NCBI GenBank assembly: GCA_017303485.1
Contig: JAFLCY010000012.1
Location: 1 to 56,455 of the forward strand
DNA from: Rhodobacterales bacterium
GTDB lineage: Bacteria; Pseudomonadota; Alphaproteobacteria; Rhodobacterales; Rhodobacteraceae
Direction: 5' to 3'
Length of the DNA stretch: 56,455 nucleotides
Shown here: positions 1 to 7,899 of the stretch, in pieces
How positions within the stretch are numbered: the first letter of the stretch is position 1
How the letters are laid out: every line of letters starts with the position of its first letter
Position numbers and translations under genes: made by a program
Notes under the pieces: model-generated
What the model was told of the DNA's origin: nothing
The model's input: the letters and a program-made list of their open reading frames with translations, nothing else
Databases searched by the model: none

Positions 1-1
1 C

Positions 2-151
2 CTTGACTTCATGAAACGCACCACGCTGGCGAAGATGACCCCCGCGGCCCTGAAAGCCATCGGCCCTGCCGCTGAGCGGCTGGCCATCAGTGAAAGTCTC
101 CAGGCGCATGGGCTGAGCGTCCGCGCGCGGCTTGACCGGTTGAATGGCTGA
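2..151 (+). CDS. hisD: Histidinol dehydrogenase, C-terminal end (partial)
   Basis: Only the last 49 codons are in the window, read in frame from base 2 to a TGA. The peptide carries LDFMKRTTLAKMTP and AERLAISESLQAHGLSV, which match the conserved C-terminus of HisD, the zinc enzyme that oxidises L-histidinol to L-histidine in two NAD-dependent steps in the cytoplasm. The following UPF0262 gene and phosphatase gene are the usual downstream neighbours of hisD in Rhodobacteraceae, which supports the call. The 5' part lies upstream of the window. Confidence 0.85.
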   Translation, partial: LDFMKRTTLAKMTPAALKAIGPAAERLAISESLQAHGLSVRARLDRLNG

Positions 152-220
152 GCCCGTATGACCCTTGCACGGTCGCCATTGCTTTGGCATCACCGTGTGA
201 ATCGCCGGGGAACGAGGCTC

Positions 221-697
221 ATGAACCGCATCTGCCAGATCGAGATCGACGAAAAGGGCCTTGCCCGCCCCACACCCGAGATCGAACAGGAACGCCGCGT
301 CGCGATCTTCGATCTGCTGGAAGAGAATTCCTTCACCCCCGCACGCCGCCCCGAACGCGAGATGCCCGAAGGTCCCTATCGCGTTCTCTTGGCCATCCGC
401 GAGGGGCGCCTGGTCTTCGACATCGCCACGGAAGGCGGTGAGAAGGCGGCGGAATTCCACCTCTCGCTCGGGCCCTTCCGGCAGGTGGTGAAGGACTATT
501 TCCAGATTTGCGAAAGCTACTTCGACGCGGTGAAACGCCTGCCGCCCAGCCAGATCGAGGCGATCGACATGGCACGGCGCGGTATCCACAACGAGGGCGC
601 CTCGATCCTGCAAGAACGGCTTGAGGGCAAGGCCGACGTCGACACCGACACCGCCCGCCGCCTTTTCACCCTGATCTGCGTGCTGCACTGGGGCTGA
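221..697 (+). CDS. UPF0262 family protein
   Basis: A 158-residue protein starting MNRICQIEIDEKGLARPTPE, the typical opening and length of UPF0262, a family of unknown function confined mainly to alphaproteobacteria. An in-frame ATG at 158 would add 21 residues with no family similarity; I prefer ATG 221, preceded by an AACGAGG stretch. It lies 69 bases after hisD and is followed after two bases by the phosphatase gene, so the three genes are probably co-transcribed. No signal peptide, membrane segment or recognisable catalytic motif is visible. Function unknown. Confidence 0.88.
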   Translation: MNRICQIEIDEKGLARPTPEIEQERRVAIFDLLEENSFTPARRPEREMPEGPYRVLLAIREGRLVFDIATEGGEKAAEFHLSLGPFRQVVKDYFQICESYFDAVKRLPPSQIEAIDMARRGIHNEGASILQERLEGKADVDTDTARRLFTLICVLHWG

Positions 698-699
698 AT

Positions 700-1164
700 T
701 TGGGCGACTTCCCGCAATCCGTCCTGTTCTGCTGCGACCACAACGCCGTCCGCTCGCCGATGGCCGAGGGTCTGATGAAACAGCTCTACGGCCAGCGCGC
801 CTATGTGCAGTCGGCCGGGGTGAAGAACGACATGGAGATCGACGGATTTACCGTGGCGGTCTGTCAGGAACTGGGCATCGAGCTTAGCCGCCACCGCTCC
901 CGTTCCTTCGAAGAGATGCAGGACTGGGGCGATGATCTCAGCCAGTTCGACCTGATCATCGCATTGTCCCCGGCCAGTCAGCGCATGGCGCTGGAACTGA
1001 CCCGCTTCCACCATCTCGACATCGAATACTGGCCGATCCTTGATCCGACCGGCCTTGGTGAAAGCCGCGAGGCAAAGCTCGCGGCCTACCGGCAGGCCAG
1101 GGACCAGATCAGGTCGCGCATGCTGGAGCGGTTCGGACCGCCGACCGAAGGCGAACAGGCGTAG
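700..1164 (+). CDS. Low-molecular-weight phosphotyrosine phosphatase family protein
   Basis: A 154-residue cytoplasmic protein. The N-terminal P-loop has the C-X5-R signature of the family: Cys12, Arg18, followed by Ser19 (CDHNAVRS). A DP pair at Asp115 (WPILDPTG) is in the expected place for the general acid. Members dephosphorylate phosphotyrosine or reduce arsenate; the neighbouring hisD and UPF0262 genes give no arsenic context, so phosphatase is the safer reading. The start is a TTG two bases after the UPF0262 stop. No ATG occurs before the P-loop, so translation is probably coupled to the upstream gene. The exact start remains uncertain. Confidence 0.82.
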   Translation: MGDFPQSVLFCCDHNAVRSPMAEGLMKQLYGQRAYVQSAGVKNDMEIDGFTVAVCQELGIELSRHRSRSFEEMQDWGDDLSQFDLIIALSPASQRMALELTRFHHLDIEYWPILDPTGLGESREAKLAAYRQARDQIRSRMLERFGPPTEGEQA

Positions 1165-1181
1165 GGTGGGCAATCCGCCCA
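1162..1181. repeat. Stop-codon-associated hairpin repeat (copy 1)
   Basis: TAGGGTGGGCAATC begins on the phosphatase stop codon and continues into a TGGGC / GCCCA hairpin with a 5-base loop. The same sequence, also beginning on a TAG stop, follows dprA at 27647. It fills the gap between two convergent genes and may act as a short bidirectional terminator, although it has no T-tract. Confidence 0.55.
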
Positions 1182-1183
1182 GG

Positions 1184-1576
1184 TCACTCCGCCGCCAGCC
1201 CCACCTTGCCCGCCATGATCTCCGGCAACGACCCTTCGATCCAGCCGACCAGCGCCACAACATGCGTTGCGGCCTCCCGCCCCAACGCAGTCAGCTCGTA
1301 ATCCACATGCGGCGGCACCACATGATGCGCCGTCCGCAGCACGAACCCGTCTGCCTCCAGATCCTTCAGCGTCTGTGACAGCATCCGCTCGCTGACGCCC
1401 CCGACCTTCCGGCGCAGTTCGGCAAACCTGTGCGGGCCGGTGGCCAGCGCCACCATGACCAGCGTGCCCCAGCGGTTGGTCAGATGCTGCAGGATGTGCC
1501 GCGACGGACAATCCGCCGCCAGCACATTGCCAAGCTGCCACTGGTCGATCAGCGCCTGTGCTTTTCTGTCGCTCAT
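1184..1576 (-). CDS. HxlR-family transcriptional regulator (QorR-like)
   Basis: A 130-residue winged-helix protein beginning MSDRKAQALIDQW. The HxlR fold is recognisable from CPSRHILQHLTNRWGTLVM, then RFAELRRKVGGVSERMLSQT (recognition helix) and LEADGFV. Cys23 sits in the CP-x-R position used as a redox or electrophile sensor in several HxlR regulators such as YodB and HypR. It is transcribed away from a QorB-like reductase, the same arrangement as qorR/qorB (ytfH/ytfG) in enterobacteria, so it most likely controls that gene and itself. The long upstream in-frame extension overlaps the reductase and is not coding. Confidence 0.85.
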   Translation of the reverse strand: MSDRKAQALIDQWQLGNVLAADCPSRHILQHLTNRWGTLVMVALATGPHRFAELRRKVGGVSERMLSQTLKDLEADGFVLRTAHHVVPPHVDYELTALGREAATHVVALVGWIEGSLPEIMAGKVGLAAE

Positions 1577-1596
1577 GCTGTGCGGCCTTTCGTAAT

Positions 1597-1631
1597 ACTT
1601 ACATATTTGTGCGTACTTCCTTTTGGTAAGT
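1597..1631. promoter_or_regulatory. Candidate HxlR operator
   Basis: In the 111-base divergent gap, ACTTAC (1597-1602) and GTAAGT (1626-1631) form an inverted pair. A further GTACTT (1613-1618) lies between them and GTAC follows at 1632-1635. The region is AT-rich relative to its surroundings. Assignment as the site for the divergent HxlR regulator is inference from position and symmetry. Confidence 0.45.
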
Positions 1632-1687
1632 GTACAGGATAGTTCTGCCTCGTCAACCGAAACACCGATCCGACAAGGGAGATCACC

Positions 1688-2521
1688 ATGACCACCATCG
1701 CCATCACCGGCGCCACCGGCCAGCTTGGCCGCCTTGCCGTCGCGGCGCTGAAAGCCCGCGGCGCCACGCCCATCGCGCTTGTCCGGGATACCGCCAAGGC
1801 GGCGGATCTGGGCATTCCCGCCCGCGCCTTCGACTATACCACCGCGGATCCGGCTGTGCTGCAGGGAGTGGACACGCTTGTCCTCATCTCCTCGAACGAT
1901 TTCAGCGACCGCGCAGGCCAGCACAGGAAGGCCATCGCCGCCGCGAAGAAGGCCGGGGTCAAGCGCGTAGTCTACACCTCGATCCTGAAGGGCGATGCCT
2001 CGCCGATGATTCTTGCGCAGGATCACGTCGCGACCGAGGCCGCATTGCGCGAAGCAGGCATTCCCGCGACAATCCTTCGCAACGGCTGGTACACCGAGAA
2101 CTACACCGGTGCGCTTGACGCTGCTGTCCAGCACGGCGCGATCATTGGCGCAGCAGGAGAGGGCCGGGTGAACTCCGCCGCCCGCCGGGACTATGCCGAG
2201 GCCATCGCGGTGACGGCACTGGACCACGTCCATACCGGCAGGACCTACGAACTGGCGGGCGACACCGCGCATACCGGGGCCGATTTCGCTGCCGCCGTCG
2301 CCACAGCTGCGGGGAAGCCGGTCGCCTATGTGGACATGTCCGAAGCGGATTATGCCAGGGCCCTGCAGGGTTTCGGCCTGCCCGAAGGCTTTGCCAAGGT
2401 GCTTGCCGACAGCGACGCGCAGGCAGGCAAGGGCGCCCTGCAGGACAGCAGCGGCACCCTCAGCCGCCTGATCGGACGCCCGACCACCCCGATCGCGGAA
2501 ACCATCGCCGCCGCCCTTTGA
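1688..2521 (+). CDS. NmrA/QorB-like NAD(P)-dependent quinone reductase
   Basis: A 277-residue Rossmann-fold protein of the atypical short-chain dehydrogenase (NmrA/SDR_a5) group. The nucleotide-binding loop GATGQLGR is at residues 7-14, followed by a basic residue after strand 2 (LVRD), which suggests NADPH preference. The segments VVYTSIL and ILRNGWYTENY are typical of QorB (YtfG) proteins, which reduce quinones with NADPH in the cytoplasm. The divergent HxlR regulator matches the qorB/qorR pairing and suggests induction by quinone or electrophile stress. The start is the ATG after GGGAGATCACC. The substrate cannot be fixed from sequence. Confidence 0.8.
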   Translation: MTTIAITGATGQLGRLAVAALKARGATPIALVRDTAKAADLGIPARAFDYTTADPAVLQGVDTLVLISSNDFSDRAGQHRKAIAAAKKAGVKRVVYTSILKGDASPMILAQDHVATEAALREAGIPATILRNGWYTENYTGALDAAVQHGAIIGAAGEGRVNSAARRDYAEAIAVTALDHVHTGRTYELAGDTAHTGADFAAAVATAAGKPVAYVDMSEADYARALQGFGLPEGFAKVLADSDAQAGKGALQDSSGTLSRLIGRPTTPIAETIAAAL

Positions 2522-2527
2522 GCGGAA

Positions 2528-2556
2528 GGGCAGGGCGCCCGTGTGGTGCCCTGCCT
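2528..2556. terminator. Bidirectional hairpin between convergent genes
   Basis: GGGCAGGGC (2528-2536) pairs with GCCCTGCCT (2548-2556), nine pairs including one wobble, with an 11-base loop. It lies between the stops of the reductase gene and the DUF2238 gene. No T-tract is present, so it may work with Rho or as an mRNA 3'-end stabiliser. Confidence 0.5.
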
Positions 2557-3196
2557 ATCGCCGCCGCATCAGCTTGCGAAAGCGACTCCGGTTGGTAGCG
2601 ATGAAAAGATCGAACGGCGCCCGCAGGCCCCGACCGGCGCGACCCGTGAGGTAGATGACGCCCGCCAGCGCCGCCAGCGCCGCGCCGACCGCATCGACAA
2701 CCAGATCGCCCATCGTGTCTCGCAGGCCCGACTTCATCATGTTGAACCCGAACAGGCTGTCCATCGCGAATTCGAACACCTCCTAGAGCGCACCCACGGT
2801 CATCGCAAGACAGAAGGACAGGACCCCAAGGGCCCAATGCGGGGCGGCATAGCGATCCCCCTGGAACAGCATGAAGACCAGAAGGAACCCCAGGATGCCG
2901 AACCCCATGGCCGAGCCGAAATGCAGCACCAGGTCCCACCACCAGAACCGGTCATAGAAATCATAGACCTCGCCCAGATACAGTGTCGCCAGCACGAAGA
3001 GCGCGATGGCCGCCAGAAAGCTGGGCGGCAGGTGCAGGCCAAGGCGGCTGGCCAGCCGGTCCGGCAGGATGGTCAGGGCAAGGGCTGCAAGGGTGACAAA
3101 GACTGCCGGCCAGACGCCCTGCAACAAGGCCACCGCCGCCTCGACCGTCAGAAGCGCGCGGATCGCGGTCAGGACGATGGCGGAAGGCGCGGGCAC
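2555..3196 (-). pseudogene. DUF2238 (YjdF-like) membrane protein interrupted by an in-frame amber codon
   Basis: Read from GTG 3196 (upstream GGGAGA), the frame encodes a polytopic membrane protein with at least four hydrophobic segments and motifs typical of DUF2238 (FYDRFWWWDLVLHFGSAMG, DTMGDLVVDAVGA). After MTVGAL the frame meets TAG at 2785-2783, then continues without shift as EVFEFAMDSLFG. Relatives read GALWEVFEF here, so a single TGG-to-TAG change explains the break. With Trp restored the protein is 213 residues, normal for the family. Codon use and reading frame are intact on both sides, implying a very recent mutation or a base-call error. The family has no assigned function. Confidence 0.8.
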
Positions 3197-3237
3197 AGAT
3201 GTCTCCCGATGCTGGAACTTCTGACTATATTGGCGGA

Positions 3238-3942
3238 ATGAAAGCTGATTCAAAGCCCTCACTTCGCCTGGCCTCCTGGAACATTCGCGCCGGGCTTGGC
3301 ACCGACCTGCGCCGCGATGCCGACCGGGTCCTTGCCGGAATCGCTGCATTCGGGGCCGATCTGGTGGCGCTGCAGGAGGCCGACTTCCGGCTTGGCAACC
3401 GCCCCTCGGCCCTGCCACGCGACCGGATCGCCAGCCTGACGGGGCTTGAACCCCTGCCCATCGGCCCGAATGCCGTCAGCCTGGGCTGGCACGGCAATGC
3501 GTTGCTGGTGCGGCCCGGCATTCGGCTTTGCGACCTCGACCGGCTTGACCTCCCGGGACTGGAGCCGCGCGGGGCGGTGATCGTCGATCTCGAAACGCCC
3601 GAGCCGTTGCGTGTGGTGGCGGTGCATCTGGGCCTGTTACGCGCCGCCCGTCGCCGCCAGCTTGATGCGATCCGCAGCGCGCTGAACCGCCATCCGGCCC
3701 GGCCCACGGTGATCCTGGGTGATTTCAACGAACGTTCCCGCAGGGTCGGACTGGGCAGGATCGCCACGCCCTTCATGATACTGCCCACGGCGCCGACCTA
3801 CCCGTCGCGAAATCCCTTCTGGTACCTTGACCGGATAGTGCATTCCCCTGACCTTGAACTCACCCCGCTTGCACAGGTGCGGACAAAGGGGCCGCAACCC
3901 TCGGACCACTTGCCGCTGCTGGCCGAGCTTCGCTGGCTCTAG
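3238..3942 (+). CDS. Endonuclease/exonuclease/phosphatase (EEP) family hydrolase
   Basis: A 234-residue protein with the EEP metal-dependent phosphodiesterase pattern: SWNIRAG near the N-terminus, the catalytic Glu in LQEAD, VHLG in the middle, LGDFNE, and the closing SDHLPLLAEL with the catalytic Asp-His. Members include DNase I, exonuclease III-like enzymes and phospholipid or sphingomyelin phosphatases, so the substrate is open. No signal peptide is present, so it is probably cytoplasmic. ATG 3238 is chosen over ATG 3199, which would begin three bases from the divergent start of the DUF2238 gene. The two genes are divergent with about 40 bases between starts. Confidence 0.82.
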   Translation: MKADSKPSLRLASWNIRAGLGTDLRRDADRVLAGIAAFGADLVALQEADFRLGNRPSALPRDRIASLTGLEPLPIGPNAVSLGWHGNALLVRPGIRLCDLDRLDLPGLEPRGAVIVDLETPEPLRVVAVHLGLLRAARRRQLDAIRSALNRHPARPTVILGDFNERSRRVGLGRIATPFMILPTAPTYPSRNPFWYLDRIVHSPDLELTPLAQVRTKGPQPSDHLPLLAELRWL

Positions 3943-3948
3943 GACAGG

Positions 3949-3984
3949 AAAAAGGTGCCTCCCCGGGGGGAAGGCACCGCATTT
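3949..3984. terminator. Bidirectional intrinsic terminator
   Basis: GGTGCCT (3954-3960) pairs with AGGCACC (3972-3978). A run of A precedes the stem and ATTTTC follows it, so the hairpin carries a U-tract when read in either direction. It lies between the convergent EEP gene and the tadG-like gene. Confidence 0.75.
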
Positions 3985-4005
3985 TCGCGCAATCAGGTTT
4001 CGCAA

Positions 4006-5502
4006 TCAGGCCTTGGGCACCACGAACTTGATCGTCTTCACGGTGGGGATCAGGCCGCTGTTGTCCTCGGCGCAACTGTTGAACGTATTGTTCGCCGCGA
4101 TATGCACCGACCCTTCCGCATGCAGGCTGGTGCCCTTGTGGACGCCATCGGATGAACTGCTGTTGGCCGCCAGGTTGATGTCGCCGTTCGCGATCAGCGC
4201 GACGTTCGAGGCGGTGAAGTTCGCGGGGACGCTGAACCCGCTCATCGTCATGATGTAGACCTTGCGGTTGATGTCGCAGTTCTTCAGCGGGTCGCCGACG
4301 ACCGCACCCTGGTCCGCGCTGATGACCGAGGCGGACTGCACGCGGGTGCTGATAGCCAGCGCCGCGTCGATGCGGGCGTAGGGGCCGACATCGAAACCAC
4401 AGTCCGTGATCACCACGACCTGGCGCACCGTCTCGATGGTCGAGGAAAGCTGGGACGAGTTCTTGCGGTTCTTGCCCGCGCCGATCGAGATGGCGGTCGC
4501 CGGGCCGTTGCCCTTGTCGCGGCAATCGACGTCATAGACCAGACCAGAGGGCAGGTTGCCGTTGGTGGCCTGCATCAGGTCGTTGTACTGGGCGGCCGTC
4601 AGCGTGACGACAGAGCCCTTCACCAGCTTGTTCTTCGCCCCATTGTTCATGATCTTGGTGCTGACCAGCGCCGAAAGGTCGGCGGCCAGTGCCTTGTTGG
4701 CGAAGAATGCGGTCTTCAGGTCCGAGGTGGTGGCCAACATTGCCGTGCGGACCTTGCTGATGTGATCGGCGACGTTGGGCAGGTTCAGGTTCTGCGCGAA
4801 GACCGCGTTCTCGATGCCCGGATTGGCCGAGTCGACGCATTTGTTCTTGCAGGCGGCAAGGTCCGGCATCGAGACGCCTGCGCCCCTCTCGAAGAAGTTC
4901 TGCTGCGGCAGCCAGACGGCGGTCTGGCTATGGACGCAGTAGCTGTGTCCGACGTAGTTGCCCGAGGTCAGCGTGACCTGGCCCTTGCCGTAGATCATGT
5001 CCGAGGAGGTGCAATTCCCCGGCTGGCCGTAATAGGCGACGCTGGTGACGTCGATGTCGAAGGACTTGATGCCCGCCAGCCGAAGCAGGCCGGTGTTGAC
5101 CGGATTGTCGACCGTCTCGTCGTTGTGCAGGGTGACCTGCACCGCATTCGGCGTGCCCGAGACAATCTTCCGCGTTTTGGGATCGAACCGCACGACCTGC
5201 ACGTCATTTGCGCCAGTCGTGGGGCCGACGACGGCCTTCGGCGCATTCAGTTCGACCGAGGCCAGCGTGGCAGATTTGATTTCCGCAGTGGACTTCCCGG
5301 ACGCCAGGGCAACGATACCGGCCTGCGCGGCAGCGTCGGCGGCAAGGGTCAGACGCTCCTTGTGGCGGTGCAGGTTGGTGATGTCGATTGCAAGGCCGCC
5401 GATCACGGCAATGATCATCAGGCCGAACATCCAGAACACAGTCATTCCGCCATGTTCGTCGTCCGTGAACCGCTTGAAACGGGATTTCAGCTTAGGCTGC
5501 AT
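4006..5502 (-). CDS. TadG-like pilus/surface assembly protein
   Basis: A 498-residue protein. A short basic N-terminus is followed by one membrane segment (about residues 20-42, TVFWMFGLMIIAVIGGLAID) and then LHRHKERLTLAADAAAQAG, the hallmark of the Tad/TadG 'putative Flp pilus-assembly' domain (DUF2134). The rest is a large extracytoplasmic region with eight or more cysteines that could form disulfides. TadG proteins belong to the tight-adherence (Flp pilus) machinery or to related surface structures. It overlaps the upstream TadE-like gene by ATGA, implying translational coupling. No other tad gene is in the window, so this is a satellite TadE/TadG pair rather than the main locus. Confidence 0.78.
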   Translation of the reverse strand: MQPKLKSRFKRFTDDEHGGMTVFWMFGLMIIAVIGGLAIDITNLHRHKERLTLAADAAAQAGIVALASGKSTAEIKSATLASVELNAPKAVVGPTTGANDVQVVRFDPKTRKIVSGTPNAVQVTLHNDETVDNPVNTGLLRLAGIKSFDIDVTSVAYYGQPGNCTSSDMIYGKGQVTLTSGNYVGHSYCVHSQTAVWLPQQNFFERGAGVSMPDLAACKNKCVDSANPGIENAVFAQNLNLPNVADHISKVRTAMLATTSDLKTAFFANKALAADLSALVSTKIMNNGAKNKLVKGSVVTLTAAQYNDLMQATNGNLPSGLVYDVDCRDKGNGPATAISIGAGKNRKNSSQLSSTIETVRQVVVITDCGFDVGPYARIDAALAISTRVQSASVISADQGAVVGDPLKNCDINRKVYIMTMSGFSVPANFTASNVALIANGDINLAANSSSSDGVHKGTSLHAEGSVHIAANNTFNSCAEDNSGLIPTVKTIKFVVPKA

Positions 5503-5921
5503 CAGATCGGCTCCATTGTGTTGATGGCACTACCCGAGATTGTGTCGCCGACGGCAAAGTTGACGATGCCGAAGGGGGCCGCGGATTGGGCGTTTGTGGT
5601 GATCAGCACCGTCACGGCGCCGTTCTTGATGGTGACCGTCGCAGTCGCGGCCCCTTGTCCGGTGGCCGCCGCCTTCTGGGCATAGGCCTTGGCTTCCGCC
5701 GGGGTCATTGCATAGCGTGCGACCGCCCGGGCGGTGTCGCGGGCGACGTTCATCAGGGTCGTCTGGCGCAGGAACAGCATGCTCGCGTCCGTGGCCAGCA
5801 GAAGAAATGTGGTGAACAACGGCAGCATGAGCAGAAATTCTATGGTTACCGAGCCGCTGTCATCGGTCAGATAGCTGTAGAAAGTCCTGCCCTGCTTGCG
5901 AGTCTTTGAAGTTGCGGTCAT
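5502..5921 (-). CDS. TadE-like pseudopilin family protein
   Basis: A 139-residue protein starting MTATSKTRKQGRT. SGSVTIEFLLMLPLF followed by a hydrophobic helix (about residues 26-52) is the TadE signature, including the Glu one position after the Ile-type cleavage context. RQTTLMNVARDTARAVARYAM is the usual amphipathic stretch after the helix. TadE-like proteins are processed by prepilin peptidase and act with Flp pili at the inner membrane. An in-frame TTG at 5987 would add 22 unlike residues; ATG 5921 is preferred. The stop overlaps the tadG-like start in ATGA, so the two are co-translated. Confidence 0.8.
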   Translation of the reverse strand: MTATSKTRKQGRTFYSYLTDDSGSVTIEFLLMLPLFTTFLLLATDASMLFLRQTTLMNVARDTARAVARYAMTPAEAKAYAQKAAATGQGAATATVTIKNGAVTVLITTNAQSAAPFGIVNFAVGDTISGSAINTMEPI

Positions 5922-6105
5922 CTGGGTGTCTTTCGAGCCTGGGGTCGCCACTATGCAACTACCGATAGTAGGCAAACCCGGCGTCAATCGGGCATGTGCT
6001 TACCGAAACTGTGACAATGCCATGGCAATAGGTTAACGGCAGGCGAGCGCAGGGATCAGCCGATGAGACGTGTCGCGCTTGTCTGGTCCGGAGGCCCGTC
6101 TATCC

Positions 6106-7806
6106 TCACGGCATGATTTCGAACCGGTCGACATCGACCATGCCCATGTCGGTGATCTTCAGATGCGGGATCACCGGCAGGGCCAGGAAGGCAAGTTGCA
6201 GGAAGGGCTCTTCCAGCACCACCCCCAGCGACTTTGCCGCCGCCCGCAGCTTGACCAGTTCCTCCCGTACCTCCTCGAAGGACCGCAGGCTCATCAGCCC
6301 CGCCACGGGCAGCGCGAGTTCCGCCAGCACCCGGCCTCCCTCGACGACGACGAAACCGCCCTCGATCTCGACCAACCGGTTCGCCGCCAGCGCCATGTCG
6401 TCGTAGTTTGCCCCGACGATGGCGATGTTGTGGTGGTCGTGGCAGACGGTCGAGCCGATCGCCCCCTTCTGCAGCCCGAACCCTTTCACGAATCCGGTCG
6501 CATGGTTCCCGTTCACCCCGTGCCGCTCGATAACCGCGATCTTCACCAGGTCGCGGTCCAGGTCCGGTCGCTTGTCTCCCTCCTCCGGCGCGATGTCGCA
6601 GGTCAGGTGTTCGGTGATGATCTTGCCCGGCAGGATGCCGATCACCGGCGTTTCCACCCGGTTGCCCCCGGTCCGGAAGCGACCTGCCTCGATCCGCGCC
6701 GACTTCACCGACCCCCGCGCCACCGGCTCAGTCGTCGCGCGGCCCGCAAAGGCCGCGTCGTCCGCCACCACGCCCCCCGCCAGCACAAGGCCGGCATGGC
6801 ACCCCTCCAGGCCATCGATCACCACGATATCCGCCCGCTTGCCCGGCGCGATCAGCCCGCGATCCTTCAGCCCGAACGCCTCCGCCGCCGACAACGAAGC
6901 GGCCCGGTACACCGCCAACGGCGGCGCCCCGAGCGCAATCGCCGTGCGGATCATGTAGTCCAGATGCCCATGCTCGCCGATATCGAGCGGGTTGCGGTCG
7001 TCGGTGCAAAGGCACAGGTAAGGCGAAAGCCGCTCGGTCAAGAGCGGCGCCAGCGCGTGCAGGTCCTTCGACACCGATCCTTCCCGGATCAGCACCCGCA
7101 TCCCCTTGCGCAGCTTTTCCAGCCCCTCGTCATAGCTCGTGGCCTCATGCTCGGTGCGGATGCCGACACTGATATAGCCGTTCAGGTCATTGCCGCGCAG
7201 CAGGGGCGAATGCCCGTCAATGTGGCGGCCCTCAAATGCCGTCAGCTTCGCCAGGCATTCCGGGTCCTTCATCAGCACACCGGGATAGTTCATGAACTCC
7301 GCCAGCCCGATCACCTTCGGGTGGTCCATGAACGGAATCAGGTCCGCGGCCACCAGCCGCGCGCCGGTCGTCTCCATATGGGTCGAGGGCACGCAGGACG
7401 AAAGCTGCACCCGCAGGTCCATGACCAGTTGAGAGGCGGACTCAAGGAAATATCTGATCCCCTTGAGTCCGCAGACATTCGCGATCTCGTGCGGGTCGCA
7501 GATCGCCGTCGTCACGCCGCGCGGGGTCACGCAGCGGTCGAACTCATGCGGGGTGACGAGCGAACTTTCCACATGCAGATGCGTGTCGATGAACCCCGGC
7601 ACCAGCACCTTGCCTGAAACGTCGATCTCGCGCTTTCCCGTATAGGTGCCGAACACCCCCACGATGGTGTCGCCGCAGATTGCCACGTCGGTTTCGACCA
7701 GATCGCCGGTGATCAGGTCGAAAACCCGGCCCCCCTTCAGCACCAGATCGGCGGGCGCGAGGGCACGGCCCTGGTCGATTCTGTCGGCAAGAGGTGCTTT
7801 CGCCAT
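6106..7806 (-). CDS. ade: Adenine deaminase
   Basis: A 566-residue amidohydrolase of the bacterial Ade type, close to the usual 560-600 residues. It converts adenine to hypoxanthine and ammonia in purine salvage. Visible family landmarks are the N-terminal amidohydrolase jelly-roll part ([15 protein letters not shown]), the metal site [34 protein letters not shown] and the C-terminal [14 protein letters not shown] stretch. The start ATG follows AAAGGAGAAG. The gene is monocistronic as far as can be seen: the next gene on the same strand is the tadE-like gene, 184 bases on, and the EamA gene is divergent. It is the enzyme for adenine rather than adenosine; the His-rich motifs separate it from adenosine deaminase. 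Confidence 0.93.
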   Translation of the reverse strand: MAKAPLADRIDQGRALAPADLVLKGGRVFDLITGDLVETDVAICGDTIVGVFGTYTGKREIDVSGKVLVPGFIDTHLHVESSLVTPHEFDRCVTPRGVTTAICDPHEIANVCGLKGIRYFLESASQLVMDLRVQLSSCVPSTHMETTGARLVAADLIPFMDHPKVIGLAEFMNYPGVLMKDPECLAKLTAFEGRHIDGHSPLLRGNDLNGYISVGIRTEHEATSYDEGLEKLRKGMRVLIREGSVSKDLHALAPLLTERLSPYLCLCTDDRNPLDIGEHGHLDYMIRTAIALGAPPLAVYRAASLSAAEAFGLKDRGLIAPGKRADIVVIDGLEGCHAGLVLAGGVVADDAAFAGRATTEPVARGSVKSARIEAGRFRTGGNRVETPVIGILPGKIITEHLTCDIAPEEGDKRPDLDRDLVKIAVIERHGVNGNHATGFVKGFGLQKGAIGSTVCHDHHNIAIVGANYDDMALAANRLVEIEGGFVVVEGGRVLAELALPVAGLMSLRSFEEVREELVKLRAAAKSLGVVLEEPFLQLAFLALPVIPHLKITDMGMVDVDRFEIMP

Positions 7807-7899
7807 GGTCTTCTCCTTTCCGAACAGGGAAACTCAACCTCGGCGCGGCGTCCATAGCCTTCCGCCTGAAACTGCCCGAGTCAAAGCTAGAGAGCCCTC

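Noticed and set aside
2543-3241. A plus-strand frame across the DUF2238 pseudogene
   Set aside because: Composition is typical of an antisense shadow, and DUF2238 motifs are clear on the minus strand on both sides of the amber codon.
6070-7617. A 515-codon plus-strand frame opposite adenine deaminase
   Set aside because: Translation is Arg/His/Gln-rich with no domain; the minus strand carries a complete Ade.
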